From: DASPHG01 sp963748315
Lineage (GTDB): Bacteria > Actinomycetota > Thermoleophilia > Solirubrobacterales > Thermoleophilaceae
Assembly: GCA_963748315.1 (NCBI GenBank)
Contig: CAVVIK010000006.1
Location: 992,001-1,056,000 of the forward strand
DNA: 64,000 bases
Direction of reading: 5' to 3'
Numbering within the stretch: position 1 is the first letter of the stretch; every line of letters begins with the position of its first letter. Below the pieces are notes generated by a model, which saw only the letters and a program-made list of their open reading frames with translations, was not told the DNA's origin and searched no databases. The position numbers and the translations under genes are program-made. Positions 19,445 through 28,316 of the stretch are shown here, one piece after another.

Positions 19445-20908
19445 ATGCGGATCGCGCTGACCCTGATACTGGCCGCCGCGCTCGCCGCACCGGCAAGCGC
19501 CCAGCTCGCACCGGTCCCGTTCCCGAACGAGGACTGCTACCAGCCGGCCGGCGACCCGGAGCCGGGCAGCGCCGAGTGGCAGGAGCGCGACCGGCGCAAC
19601 ATGATCTGCGCCGGGCTGCGCAACCGCGACCAGCTCGCGAGCCCCGCCTACGGCTACCAGCACCACGTCTCGTTCCCGGGCCTCCACCTCGACGCGCTCG
19701 TCGAGCAGGCGCAGGATCCGACAAACCCGCGCGGCGGCATCACGACGCTCGTCCCCGGCTCGCGCGCGTCCGACCCGTTCCGCACGATCGCGCGCTGGAC
19801 GGAGCTGACCGGCGGCACCGTCACGCGCGTCACGTTCCCCGCGCAGAACGGCTCGACCCTGCGCGGCTGGGTGTTCGAGCCGCCGCCCGATGTGCCGAAG
19901 CCGGAGACCGGCTACCCGGGCGTCGTGATCACCGACGGCTCGGTCCAGGGCTACCAGAACCTCTACTTCTGGGCCGCCGAGGACCTCGCCTCGAACGGCT
20001 ACGTCGCGATGACCTACGACGTCCAGGGCCAGGGCGACTCCGACCTCGCGGGCGACGACTGCCCGGGCGACTGCACCGGCGTCCCGTTCCAGCAGGCCTA
20101 CAACTTCCACCAGGGCGCGGAGGACTCGCTCAGCTTCTTCCTCTCCGACGCCAACCCCGCGCGCGCGAACATCGACGCCGACCGGGTCGGGCTCGCCGGC
20201 CATTCGCTCGGCGCGAGCGCGGTCAGCCAGGTCGGCCAGTGCGACACGCGCGTGAAGGCGATCGTCGCCTGGGACAACCTGCGCGCGCCGGCGGACTGCG
20301 AGGGCCTGACGATCGCGCCGGAGAACCTGAGCAGCTCCGTCGCGCACACGCCCGCGCTCGGGATCTCGAACGACTACGGCTTCTGGATGCAGCCGACCGA
20401 CGCGCCGCCGGACTACGTGGCGAAGCAGAGCGGCTACCAGGCTCTTGCCGACGCGGGCGTCGACACCCAGGAGGTCGTCCTGCGCGGCGCGACCCACCTC
20501 GAGTACACCTACATCCCGACGGTGCTGCCGGCGAGCCGGCTCGGTGAGCGGTTCGCTTCGCACTACACGGTCGCGTGGTTCGACCGCTACCTGAAGGGCG
20601 ACACGGCCGCGTTCAACCGCCTGACGGCGACCGAGTTCGACGGCGGGGCCGACGCGACGTCGATCGGCGCCGGCGACTACAGCCAGGAGGCCGCGCTCGC
20701 CGATCCGACGAACCCGATCGCGGGCAACGTCCCGTACACGATCGCCGGCATGCCGGTGGCGAACGCGCTGTCGTTCTACTACGGCTCGGCTTACTCGCTG
20801 ACCGACCCGGCGACGGGCGCGAAGCGGACGTGCGCGGACATGGCCGACCCCGCCGCGTGCCCACCGCCCGCGCCGACGGGCAAGGTCAAGAAGCCGAAAA
20901 AGCGCTAG
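19445..20908 (+). CDS. Exported alpha/beta hydrolase (dienelactone hydrolase/PET-hydrolase-like)
   Basis: 487 residues with signal peptide MRIALTLILAAALAAPASA. Hydrolase core: GYPGVVITDG, VAMTYDVQGQGDSD, nucleophile elbow VGLAGHSLGASAVSQ, and a late DxxxH block ending GATHLEYTYI. The Cys pairs (ICAGL, DDCPGDC, CDTRV, ADCEG) suggest disulphides, consistent with export. A paralogue lies at 24641-25875; both end with the AWFDRYxKG motif and a C-terminal sandwich. Probably a secreted esterase/lipase; the substrate is unknown. Confidence 0.78.
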   Translation: MRIALTLILAAALAAPASAQLAPVPFPNEDCYQPAGDPEPGSAEWQERDRRNMICAGLRNRDQLASPAYGYQHHVSFPGLHLDALVEQAQDPTNPRGGITTLVPGSRASDPFRTIARWTELTGGTVTRVTFPAQNGSTLRGWVFEPPPDVPKPETGYPGVVITDGSVQGYQNLYFWAAEDLASNGYVAMTYDVQGQGDSDLAGDDCPGDCTGVPFQQAYNFHQGAEDSLSFFLSDANPARANIDADRVGLAGHSLGASAVSQVGQCDTRVKAIVAWDNLRAPADCEGLTIAPENLSSSVAHTPALGISNDYGFWMQPTDAPPDYVAKQSGYQALADAGVDTQEVVLRGATHLEYTYIPTVLPASRLGERFASHYTVAWFDRYLKGDTAAFNRLTATEFDGGADATSIGAGDYSQEAALADPTNPIAGNVPYTIAGMPVANALSFYYGSAYSLTDPATGAKRTCADMADPAACPPPAPTGKVKKPKKR

Positions 20909-20938
20909 CCGCCGCTGCGCGCACGGCCTTGAGCTGAC

Positions 20939-20961
20939 AAACGCCCACTTTGCGCGTTTTT
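20939..20961 (+). terminator. Weak terminator-like hairpin
   Basis: AAACGC and GCGTTT form a 6-bp stem followed by TT, 31 bases after the exported hydrolase stop. Short stem and short T-run make this only a possible terminator. Confidence 0.3.
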
Positions 20962-21057
20962 CCGTGTTTGGGCGCGCTCGCCACCGGTACGGTCACTAGA
21001 CGCCGGACTTGGCGGTTCTAAGGGGCTGCTCAAGGACGCAACCCGAGGGAGGACTCC

Positions 21058-22440
21058 GTGACCGCGACTCGTTTGACTGCGCTCGACGCCTCGTTCCTCG
21101 AGGCGGAAACACCCAGTGCGCACATGCACGTCGGCTGGGCAGCCCTGTTCGACCCGCCGGAGGGCCGCCCGCGCCCGACCTTCGAAGACCTGCTCGCCCA
21201 CATCGCGAGCCGGATGGCGCGCGCGCCGCGCTATCGCCAGAAGCTCGCCGAGGTGCCGCTCGGCGCCGCCGACCCGATGTGGGTCGACGACACGGACTTC
21301 CGCATCGAGCGCCACGTCCGCCGCTCCCGGCGCGACGACCTGTCCGGCCTGATCGACGACGTCATGTCGCGCCGGCTGCGCCGCGACCGGCCGCTGTGGG
21401 AGCTGTGGATCGCGGACGAGCTCGCCGACGGGCGCCTCGGCATCGTCGGCAAGGCGCATCACTGCATGGTCGACGGGCTGGCCGCGGTCGAGATGGCGAC
21501 GCTGATCCTCGACCCCGAGCCGGAACCGGCCGAGCCACCGCCCGACGCCTGGCGCCCGGCACCGTCGCCGGGGCCGCTCGGGCTGCTGGCCGGCGGGATC
21601 GCCGCCCGCGCGCAGGGGGCGATGAGCCTCGCCACGGCGCCGCTCAAGCTCGCGCGCGATCCGCGCGAGATCACGCGCCTCCCAACGGTCGCCACGGAGG
21701 CGGGTCGGGCGCTGATCGACTCGGTGCGTCCCGGCGCCGGCGGCTCGCGCTTCACCGGCCGCGGCTCGCCACTGCGCCACCTCGCCACCGCCAGCCGGCC
21801 GCTCGATGACCTGCGTGCTGTAGCGCGTGCGACGGGCACCTCGGTCAACGACGTCCTGCTAGCCGCCGCCGCCGGCGGCGTGCGCGCGTTCGAGCTCGAG
21901 CGCGGCGGCTCGCCCGAGCCGCTCAAGACGATGGTCCCGGTGAGCGTGCGCTCGTCGAACGGCGACGGTGATCTCGGCAACCGGATCGCGTTCGTGTTCA
22001 TCGACCTGCCGTGCGACGAGCCGGACGCGAAGCGGCGGCTCGAGTCGGCGGCGGCCGAGATGGGCACGCGCAAGGAGAACGGCCAGCCGGAGGGCGCCGA
22101 CCTGCTGCTGAAGCTGCTCGGCTACACGCCGCGCACGGTCCAGCACTTCCTGAACCGGCTCGTCTCGAGTCCGCGCACGTTCGACCTGGTGGTGTCGAAC
22201 ATCCCGGGCCCGCGCGAGCCACTGTGGATGCTCGGCTGCGAGCTGCGCGAGGCCTACCCCGTCGTGCCGATGGCCGACAGCCACTCCGTCTCGATCGGGC
22301 TGACGACGGTGCGCGACGACGTCTTCCTGGGCGTCTACGCGGACCGCGAGGCGCTGCCCGATGGGGACCGCCTCGCCGAGCTGATCGATGGCGCGTTCGA
22401 GCAAATGAAGGAGCTTGTTGCGGAGCCGGTGCTGGCTTAG
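21058..22440 (+). CDS. Wax ester synthase/diacylglycerol acyltransferase (WS/DGAT)
   Basis: 460 residues. The catalytic HHxxxDG motif is present as HHCMVDG at residue ~134. Family blocks: DASFLEAETPSAHMHVGWAA, RPLWELWIADELADGRL, and the C-terminal NIPGPREPLWMLGCELRE and HSVSIGLTTVRDDVFLG. The enzyme makes triacylglycerols or wax esters as storage lipid from acyl-CoA. GTG start, preceded by GGAGG seven bases upstream. Followed closely by homocysteine methyltransferase. Confidence 0.92.
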   Translation: MTATRLTALDASFLEAETPSAHMHVGWAALFDPPEGRPRPTFEDLLAHIASRMARAPRYRQKLAEVPLGAADPMWVDDTDFRIERHVRRSRRDDLSGLIDDVMSRRLRRDRPLWELWIADELADGRLGIVGKAHHCMVDGLAAVEMATLILDPEPEPAEPPPDAWRPAPSPGPLGLLAGGIAARAQGAMSLATAPLKLARDPREITRLPTVATEAGRALIDSVRPGAGGSRFTGRGSPLRHLATASRPLDDLRAVARATGTSVNDVLLAAAAGGVRAFELERGGSPEPLKTMVPVSVRSSNGDGDLGNRIAFVFIDLPCDEPDAKRRLESAAAEMGTRKENGQPEGADLLLKLLGYTPRTVQHFLNRLVSSPRTFDLVVSNIPGPREPLWMLGCELREAYPVVPMADSHSVSIGLTTVRDDVFLGVYADREALPDGDRLAELIDGAFEQMKELVAEPVLA

Positions 22441-22449
22441 CATCGCCGT

Positions 22450-23391
22450 GTGCCCGACTCGCGGTACCGGCGGCACCTCCCGCAGCTCGACGACCGTCTG
22501 TTCCTGACGGACGGCGGCTGCGAGACGTCGCTGATCTTCCACGACGGCATCGACCTGCCGCTGTTCGCGTCGTTCACGCTGCTGAAGGACGACGAGGGGA
22601 CCGAAGCCCTGCGGCGCTACTTCCGCCCGTACGCGCAGCTCGCCGCCGAGAACGGCACCGGCTTCGTGCTCGAGACGCCCACCTGGCGCGCGAGCCCGCG
22701 GTGGGCGAAGGAGCTCGACGTCTCGGATGACGAGCTCGATCGCCTGAACCGCAAGGCGATCGGGTTGATGGAGGAGATCCGCGAGGAGTTCGAAACCGAC
22801 GCGCCGTTCGTCATCAGCGGCAACATCGGGCCGCAGGACGACGGCTACAGCCCGGAGACGATCCTGTCGGCCGACGAGGCCGAGGAATACCACTCGACCC
22901 AGATCAACACGTTCGCGGACACGGCCGCGGACCTGGTCACCGTCTTGACGATGACCTACGCCGACGAGGCGATCGGCATCGCGCGCGCCGCCAAGCACGC
23001 CGGCATCCCGGCGGTCATCGGGTTCACGGTCGAGACCGACGGCCGGCTACCGAACGGCCAGGCGCTCGGCGAGGCGATCGAAGCGGTCGAGTCCGCGACG
23101 GGCCGCTACCCCGCCTACTACATGATCAACTGCGCGCACCCGACGCACTTCGAGGGCGTGCTCGACGGCGGCGACTGGATCGAGCGGATCCGCGGGCTGC
23201 GCGCGAACGCCTCGACCCGCAGCCATGCGGAGCTCGACGAGGCCGAGGACCTCGACGACGGCGATCCCGAGGACCTCGCTGCGCGCTACGGCGCGCTGCG
23301 CGACAAGTTGCCCGCGCTCAACGTCGTCGGCGGCTGTTGCGGCACCGACCACCGCCACGTCAGCGAGATCTGCTCCGTCTTTACGTCGTAA
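22450..23391 (+). CDS. Homocysteine S-methyltransferase
   Basis: 313 residues. Zinc ligands: INCAHP and GGCCGTDH. Other blocks: FLTDGGCETSLIF, GTGFVLETPTWRASP, VISGNIGPQDDGY, TMTYADEAIGIARAAK. It transfers methyl from S-methylmethionine or SAM to homocysteine. GTG start 10 bases after WS/DGAT. Its end overlaps the convergent lipoprotein gene by 11 bases. Confidence 0.9.
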   Translation: MPDSRYRRHLPQLDDRLFLTDGGCETSLIFHDGIDLPLFASFTLLKDDEGTEALRRYFRPYAQLAAENGTGFVLETPTWRASPRWAKELDVSDDELDRLNRKAIGLMEEIREEFETDAPFVISGNIGPQDDGYSPETILSADEAEEYHSTQINTFADTAADLVTVLTMTYADEAIGIARAAKHAGIPAVIGFTVETDGRLPNGQALGEAIEAVESATGRYPAYYMINCAHPTHFEGVLDGGDWIERIRGLRANASTRSHAELDEAEDLDDGDPEDLAARYGALRDKLPALNVVGGCCGTDHRHVSEICSVFTS

Positions 23392-23845
23392 CGAAGTTGA
23401 CGATCTCGCGGCTCGGGCCGATGCAGAACCACTCGATCGACGACAGACCCGCGCTCTCGCTCCGCGCGCCGGCGCACCTGAAGCCCTCGGCCTCGTAGGA
23501 GAGCTCGTCCGTGGCGTTGCGGGCCGCGCGCGCGACCGCCCGGGCCGTCGCGCAGTCGGTGCCGCTCTCGGTGATGCTCGCCGCACCGGAGTCGGTGCTG
23601 GGGTTGAACGCGATCCGCCCGCACTTGCTGGGGGCCTCGGCGGCGCCGTCGCCGTCGGTGTCCTCCTCGGGGACGACGTCCTCGCCCATCTGGTCGGGCG
23701 TCGTCACGTCGGGCTCGGATGGCACGGGGACGGTCTCGATCGTCGTCGTGGTCGTCGTCTCGACGACGGTGGTCTCGTCATCGTCGTCGCCACCGCAGCC
23801 GGCCACGAGGGCGGCGGCACAGAGGAGGAGGACGGCGACCCTCAT
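23381..23845 (-). CDS. Lipoprotein
   Basis: 154 residues. Lipobox: MRVAVLLLCAAALVAGC, with Cys17 as the acylated residue. A low-complexity Asp/Thr/Glu stretch (DDDDETTVVETTTTTTIETV) follows, then a C-terminal ~75-residue domain with two or three Cys and no known match. Probably a surface-anchored lipoprotein with an acidic linker. Confidence 0.7.
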   Translation of the reverse strand: MRVAVLLLCAAALVAGCGGDDDDETTVVETTTTTTIETVPVPSEPDVTTPDQMGEDVVPEEDTDGDGAAEAPSKCGRIAFNPSTDSGAASITESGTDCATARAVARAARNATDELSYEAEGFRCAGARSESAGLSSIEWFCIGPSREIVNFVTT

Positions 23846-23958
23846 ACGCCGCACGTTAGACGCCCTATCCTCATAGAAGACGTTCCACACTCGGATGCCC
23901 AACGGCTTCTCGCATCCTCTGTGGCCAAAGAGCGCAGAGGCCGGCGAGGACGCAAGAC

Positions 23959-24198
23959 ATGACCGAGTCACCCGAGGGGACGCCGGCTGAGAAGCCGGAG
24001 AAGCGCGGCCACGCCGCGTGGAAGGAGCACCGCGACGCGATCTCGGATCGCAACGTCCAGGCGCGCAAGCGCGGGAGTGCGGAGCGCAAGGTCGCGCTGA
24101 GCCGCGTCACCGAGCAGCGGCGCCGCGATGCGGGGCGGGAGGCCACGCTGCTGAACGCGATCAACACCAGGCTCACCAAGGCGCGCCCGCGCGGCTGA
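23959..24198 (+). CDS. Small charged protein linked to cold-shock gene (copy 1)
   Basis: 79 residues, Arg/Lys/Glu-rich, no hydrophobic segment. Core KRGHAAWKEHRDAISDRNVQ, then ARKRGSAERK. It resembles the 74-residue protein at 32542-32766 (KRGDAAWRQERDAISKRNAE, then AHKRAQGAQRS). Both lie next to a csp gene. The conserved unit is KRGxAAWxxxRDAISxRNxxA. Possibly an RNA- or ribosome-binding partner; inference only. Confidence 0.65.
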   Translation: MTESPEGTPAEKPEKRGHAAWKEHRDAISDRNVQARKRGSAERKVALSRVTEQRRRDAGREATLLNAINTRLTKARPRG

Positions 24199-24211
24199 TT
24201 CGCTGCAGGAA

Positions 24212-24240
24212 TTGGCAGGGCGCCGGCTGCGTGCTAGCTT
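24212..24240 (+). promoter_or_regulatory. Sigma70-type promoter of csp copy 1
   Basis: TTGGCA (24212-24217), 17-base spacer, TAGCTT (24235-24240). The -10 region TGCTAGCTT resembles TGCTAATTT upstream of csp copy 2 (32111-32119). The leader here would be ~100 bases. Confidence 0.5.
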
Positions 24241-24311
24241 CGCGTGCATAGGGCCGGGGACATCCCGGCAAAGCAGTGCAGACGTGTTCGCAGTCGTTGC
24301 TCTTTCCAAGC

Positions 24312-24348
24312 TTCCTCCGCGGTACGTGGCACAAGACCATCGGAGGAA
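24312..24348 (+). promoter_or_regulatory. Anti-Shine-Dalgarno hairpin in csp leader (copy 1)
   Basis: TTCCTCCG (24312-24319) is perfectly complementary to CGGAGGAA (24341-24348), which contains the ribosome binding site 3 bases before the csp ATG. Stem 8 bp, loop 21 bases. The same 8-bp pairing occurs at the second csp locus. Predicted to block translation when folded. Confidence 0.6.
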
Positions 24349-24351
24349 TCC

Positions 24352-24555
24352 ATGGGACAGGGAACTGTCAAGTTCTTCAGTGACGAAAAGGGCTTCGGCT
24401 TCATCACGCCGGACGAAGGTGGCAAGGACCTCTTCGTTCATCACAGCGCGATCGTCGGCGACGGCTACCGCTCGCTTCAGGAGAACGCGAAGGTGTCGTA
24501 TGACGAAGAGGCCGACGCAAAGGGCCCGCGGGCCGTCAACGTGCAGGCGCTCTAA
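24352..24555 (+). CDS. Cold-shock protein (copy 1)
   Basis: 67 residues, a single cold-shock domain. GTVKFFSDEKGFGFITPDEG contains RNP1 (KGFGFI); KDLFVHHSAIV contains RNP2. Binds single-stranded RNA/DNA and acts as an RNA chaperone. Preceded by the anti-SD hairpin and followed by a strong terminator. Copy 2 (32190) differs at only a minority of positions. Confidence 0.95.
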   Translation: MGQGTVKFFSDEKGFGFITPDEGGKDLFVHHSAIVGDGYRSLQENAKVSYDEEADAKGPRAVNVQAL

Positions 24556-24577
24556 GGCCTGCTCCGTCGAGCTTTCG

Positions 24578-24603
24578 AAAGGGCCCGCTGCCGCGGGCCC
24601 TTT
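24578..24603 (+). terminator. Rho-independent terminator of csp copy 1
   Basis: AAAGGGCCCGC and GCGGGCCCTTT form an 11-bp stem with loop TGCC, then TTTGTCGTT. Located 22 bases after the csp stop. The equivalent is present after csp copy 2. Confidence 0.85.
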
Positions 24604-24640
24604 GTCGTTCTAGGTACTTTTCTGGCGTGAGGGCGGGGGG

Positions 24641-25875
24641 ATGGTGAAGAGGTCGCTGGCGGCCGTCGTCGGTGCGGCTGCTCTGTCGGTCAACGTCGCG
24701 GCGGCGGGCGCGCAGAGCGGGATCGAGCCCGTGGACTGCGCCGGGCCGGCGCCGGCCGCGGAGCCGGGTACCCCCGCCTGGTACCAGCGCGAGCTCGACA
24801 ACGCGTACTGCGCAACTCAGCGCGAGCTCGACGCGCACTCGAACCCGCTCTACACGGCGGCCCAAGCCAATCGCCCCGCGAACCGCGCGACGACCGCGAT
24901 GGATCCGATGCGCGAGCCGACGCTGCTCGCGGGGACACGCTTCCGCTTCGACGAGTTCACCTTCACGAGCGCTGAGGGGAAGTCGTACCCGGCGATGCTC
25001 TTCCGGCCGCTCGCAAGCTCCGAGAACCGCCGTATCCGGGCGTCGTGATCATGCACGGCGGCGCCGCGAACCAGGAGATGTACTGGTGGGCCGCCGAAGG
25101 GCTCGCCGAGGCGGGCTACATGGTGTTGACGGTCAACATCGCGCGCACGGACAGCGGTCACTACCAGGCGACCAAGGACGGCCTCGACTGGCTCCTATCG
25201 AACGCGAACCCGCACCGCGCCGAGCTGGACGCGAAGCGGATCGGTCTGGCCGGGCACTCGGCGGGCGGCGTCGCCGTCTCGCAACTCGGACAGGAGGATC
25301 CACGCGTCGACGCGATCGCCTCCTGGGACCGCGCGCAGTCGAGCCCGATGCCCGAGGACCTCGCGCTACGCACGCCCGCGATCTTCTTCACGGCGGACTA
25401 CAACTGCCAGCAGGTACCGGTCTGCCTCCCGCGTCCCTACGACGCGCCGCCCGACCCGCTCGGGCCCGGGAACAAGGACGAGGACTTCCAGCGGCTGCGG
25501 GCCGCGCGTGTCGACACGATGAAGGTGGCTTTGCGCGCAGCGGTGCACCTGGACTTCACGGAGTGGCCGGAGCTGAACGGCAGCCGCTACGGGGCCGTGA
25601 CGACGCTCTACTACACGCTCGCGTGGTTCGACCGCTACGTGAAGGGCGAGAAGGCCGCAACTCAGCGGCTGAGCGCGCAGCGCTTCGACGACTCGGCCGA
25701 CGTCCACAGCATCAGCACCGGTCGCTTCGACCCGCAGACGCTCACGAACGTGCCGCCGATGATCGCCGGGCAGCCGGTGGTCGACCGCCTGAGCTTCCAC
25801 TTCCGATCGGGGTACTGGCTCAACCGGGGCAGGCTTGCTTGCGAGGACATCCGCGCGGGGTGCGGGTCGAACTAG
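24641..25875 (+). CDS. Exported alpha/beta hydrolase, paralogue of 19445 gene (one frameshift)
   Basis: Signal peptide MVKRSLAAVVGAAALSVNVAAAGA. The frame changes near 25020: the N-terminal part ends FRPLASSEN, and the rest starts YPGVVIMHGGAANQEMYWWA. With the single base corrected it is a ~411-residue protein. Elbow: IGLAGHSAGGVAVSQLGQ; the downstream His lies near AAVHLDFTEW. It shares the exported architecture and the AWFDRYVKG motif with 19445-20908. It begins shortly after the csp terminator. Probably a secreted esterase. Confidence 0.75.
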
Positions 25876-25885
25876 CCTCCGCGCG

Positions 25886-27043
25886 GTGAGCTGGCGCGAC
25901 GGCGTCGTCTACCAGATCTATCCGCGCTCGTTCGCCGACTCGAACGGCGACGGCATCGGCGACCTGCCCGGCATCCGGTCGAAGCTCGACCACCTCGAGT
26001 ACCTGGGTGTCGACGCCGTCTGGCTGTCGCCGATCTTTCCGTCGCCGATGGCCGACTACGGCTACGACGTCGCCGACTACAAGGGCGTCGATCCCGTCTT
26101 CGGCACGCTCGACGACCTCGACGCGCTGATCGCCGACCTGCACGGCCGCGACATCCGCCTCTTGCTCGACTTCGTGCCGTGCCACACCTCGATCGAGCAC
26201 CCGTGGTTCACCGAGCACCCCGACTGGTACATCTGGGCAGACGGCCGGGACGGCGGGCCGCCTAACAACTGGGTCGCCGCGTTCGGCGGCTCGGCGTGGA
26301 CCTATCACGAGGGCCGCGGCCAGTGGTACCTGCACTCGTTCTACCCCGAGCAGCCTGACCTCGACTGGCGCAACCCGGAGGTGGTCGAGGCGATGCAGGA
26401 CGTGCTCCGCTTCTGGGTCGATCGCGGCGTCGACGGCTTTCGGATCGACGCGATCGACCGGCTGATGAAGGATCCCGAGCTGCGCGACGACCCGCCCGCG
26501 TCGAAGCCGTTCCCGTTCCCACTGAATCCCGAGTCGGCGAAGCTCGACCACCTCCACTCACGCAACGGCCCGGGCACGGGTGAGGCGCTGGCGAAGATCC
26601 GCGAGGCGGTCGGGCCCGGTTCATTCCTGGTCGGCGAAATCTTTCTGCCGAGCGACGACGTCGGTCCCTACCTCGAGCATCTCGACCGCTTCTTCGTTTT
26701 CGAGTTGCTCTTCTCACCGATGGATCAGGCCGCCATCGAGGTTGCGAAGAGACACGGCACCGGCCCCGCGTGGGTGATGTCGAACCACGACTTCGGCTGG
26801 CTCGCCTCACGCGTCGGGCCAGAGCACGCCGAGGAGGCGCTCGAGCTGCTCCTGTCGCTGCCGGGAACGGTCTTCATCTACCAGGGCGACGAATTCGGGA
26901 TGGAGAACGGCCCCGACACGGGCGGCGACCGGTACGGGCGGGACGCCTACCGCACGCCGCTCGACTGGAGCAGGCGCACACCTCTGCTGGAGAAGACGAA
27001 GCAACTGATCGCCGAGCGGCACAAGCTCATGTGTCAAAAATGA
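25886..27043 (+). CDS. GH13-family alpha-amylase/alpha-glucosidase, shortened C terminus
   Basis: 385 residues from GTG 25886. Catalytic barrel: VVYQIYPRSFADSNGDGIGD, DGFRIDAID (nucleophile Asp), FLVGEIFLPSDD (acid/base Glu) and WVMSNHDFG (transition-state His/Asp). It stops soon after AYRTPLDWSRRTPLLEKTK; typical oligosaccharide-active GH13 enzymes run ~500-540 residues with a further loop region and domain C, which are missing. It may still be active on short alpha-glucans or trehalose. It lies 25 bases upstream of the solute-binding protein of a maltose/trehalose ABC operon. No signal peptide, so it probably acts on imported sugar. Confidence 0.82.
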   Translation: MSWRDGVVYQIYPRSFADSNGDGIGDLPGIRSKLDHLEYLGVDAVWLSPIFPSPMADYGYDVADYKGVDPVFGTLDDLDALIADLHGRDIRLLLDFVPCHTSIEHPWFTEHPDWYIWADGRDGGPPNNWVAAFGGSAWTYHEGRGQWYLHSFYPEQPDLDWRNPEVVEAMQDVLRFWVDRGVDGFRIDAIDRLMKDPELRDDPPASKPFPFPLNPESAKLDHLHSRNGPGTGEALAKIREAVGPGSFLVGEIFLPSDDVGPYLEHLDRFFVFELLFSPMDQAAIEVAKRHGTGPAWVMSNHDFGWLASRVGPEHAEEALELLLSLPGTVFIYQGDEFGMENGPDTGGDRYGRDAYRTPLDWSRRTPLLEKTKQLIAERHKLMCQK

Positions 27044-27068
27044 CGCACCCGGAAACCACAACCTCGGG

Positions 27069-28316
27069 ATGGAGGGAAGACGTACAGCCGCCACGATGGC
27101 GGCGAGCCTGCTCGTAGCGCTGATCGCGCTCGCAGGCTGCGGCTTCGAAGAGGAGAACAGCGTCGGCAGCGGCCCGACGGTCACGTTCTACGCGTTCAAC
27201 GAGCCCGGCGGCGCGTTCGAGCAGACGCTCAACGACTGCAGCAAGCAGGCGAACGGCCGCTACTCGCTCGAGTACAACAGGCTCCCGACCGACGCCGACC
27301 AGCAGCGAGAGCTGGTTGCGCGTCGGCTTGCAGCGGAGGACTCCGACATCGACATCATCGGGATGGATGTCATCTGGACTGCGGAGTTCGCCGAGGCGGG
27401 ATGGATCCTGCCGTGGGAGGGTCCACGTGCCGAGTTTGCCAAGGAGGGCAAACTCGACGGGCCTCTGCGCACCGCCGAGTACCAGGGCAAGCTCTGGGCG
27501 GCGCCGTTCACGTCGAACACGCAGCTCCTCTGGTACCGCAAGGACAAGGTCAAGGAGCTGCCCAAGAACTACACGTGGGACGACCTGATCGACATCGCGC
27601 ACGACGACGGCAGCAGCATCCAGGTCCAGGCGGCGCGCTACGAGGGCTACACGGTCTGGATCAACTCGCTGATCGCTTCGGCAGGCGGGTCGCTCGTGGA
27701 CGAGAACGGCGACGTCCAGGTCGACGACAGCGCCGAGCGCGCCGCGGAGATCATCAAGCGCGTAGCTGACGAGGCTGCCCCCGAGGGCATGTCGAACAAC
27801 AAGGAGGACCAGGCGCGGCTCGGGTTCGAATCGGGCAGCTCCGACTTCGAGGTCAACTACACGTTCGTCTGGGCGAGCGCGGCCGAGGCCGGGACCCAGA
27901 AGACGATGGGCTTCGCGCGTTACCCGCGCGTCGACAAGGACAAGCCGAGCCGGGTGACGCTCGGCGGGATCAACCTGGGCATCAGCGCCTACTCGAAGCA
28001 CCCCGACCTCGCGTTCGAGGCCGCGCAATGCATCGCCAAGCCGGAGAACCAGGTCATCGCCGCGGAGCTCGGTGGGCTAGCGCCGTCAACGGAGTCGGTC
28101 TACGCCGACCCCAAGGTCAAGAAGGCGTTCCCGTTCGGCAACCTGATGCAGCAGTCGATCGACGAGGGCGTGCCGCGGCCGGTCAACCCGGCGTACTCGG
28201 ACATCTCGCTCGCGATCCAGAAGACGTTCCATCCGCCTGACGGAATCGATCCTGGCTCGGTGGTGAGCGAGCTCGAGGACAAGCTCGACAAGGCGGCCGA
28301 AGGGAAGATCTTCTGA
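27069..28316 (+). CDS. Sugar ABC transporter solute-binding lipoprotein
   Basis: 415 residues. Lipobox LIALAGC with Cys24. Periplasmic-binding type 2 (family 1, MalE/LpqY-like) pattern: ADQQRELVARRLAAEDSDID, WILPWEG, KLWAAPFTSNTQLLWYRKD, and the C-terminal SKHPDLAFEAAQCIAKPENQ. Its stop overlaps the next start (TGATG). Position in the operon and the adjacent GH13 enzyme suggest maltose/trehalose-type glucosides. Confidence 0.88.
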   Translation: MEGRRTAATMAASLLVALIALAGCGFEEENSVGSGPTVTFYAFNEPGGAFEQTLNDCSKQANGRYSLEYNRLPTDADQQRELVARRLAAEDSDIDIIGMDVIWTAEFAEAGWILPWEGPRAEFAKEGKLDGPLRTAEYQGKLWAAPFTSNTQLLWYRKDKVKELPKNYTWDDLIDIAHDDGSSIQVQAARYEGYTVWINSLIASAGGSLVDENGDVQVDDSAERAAEIIKRVADEAAPEGMSNNKEDQARLGFESGSSDFEVNYTFVWASAAEAGTQKTMGFARYPRVDKDKPSRVTLGGINLGISAYSKHPDLAFEAAQCIAKPENQVIAAELGGLAPSTESVYADPKVKKAFPFGNLMQQSIDEGVPRPVNPAYSDISLAIQKTFHPPDGIDPGSVVSELEDKLDKAAEGKIF

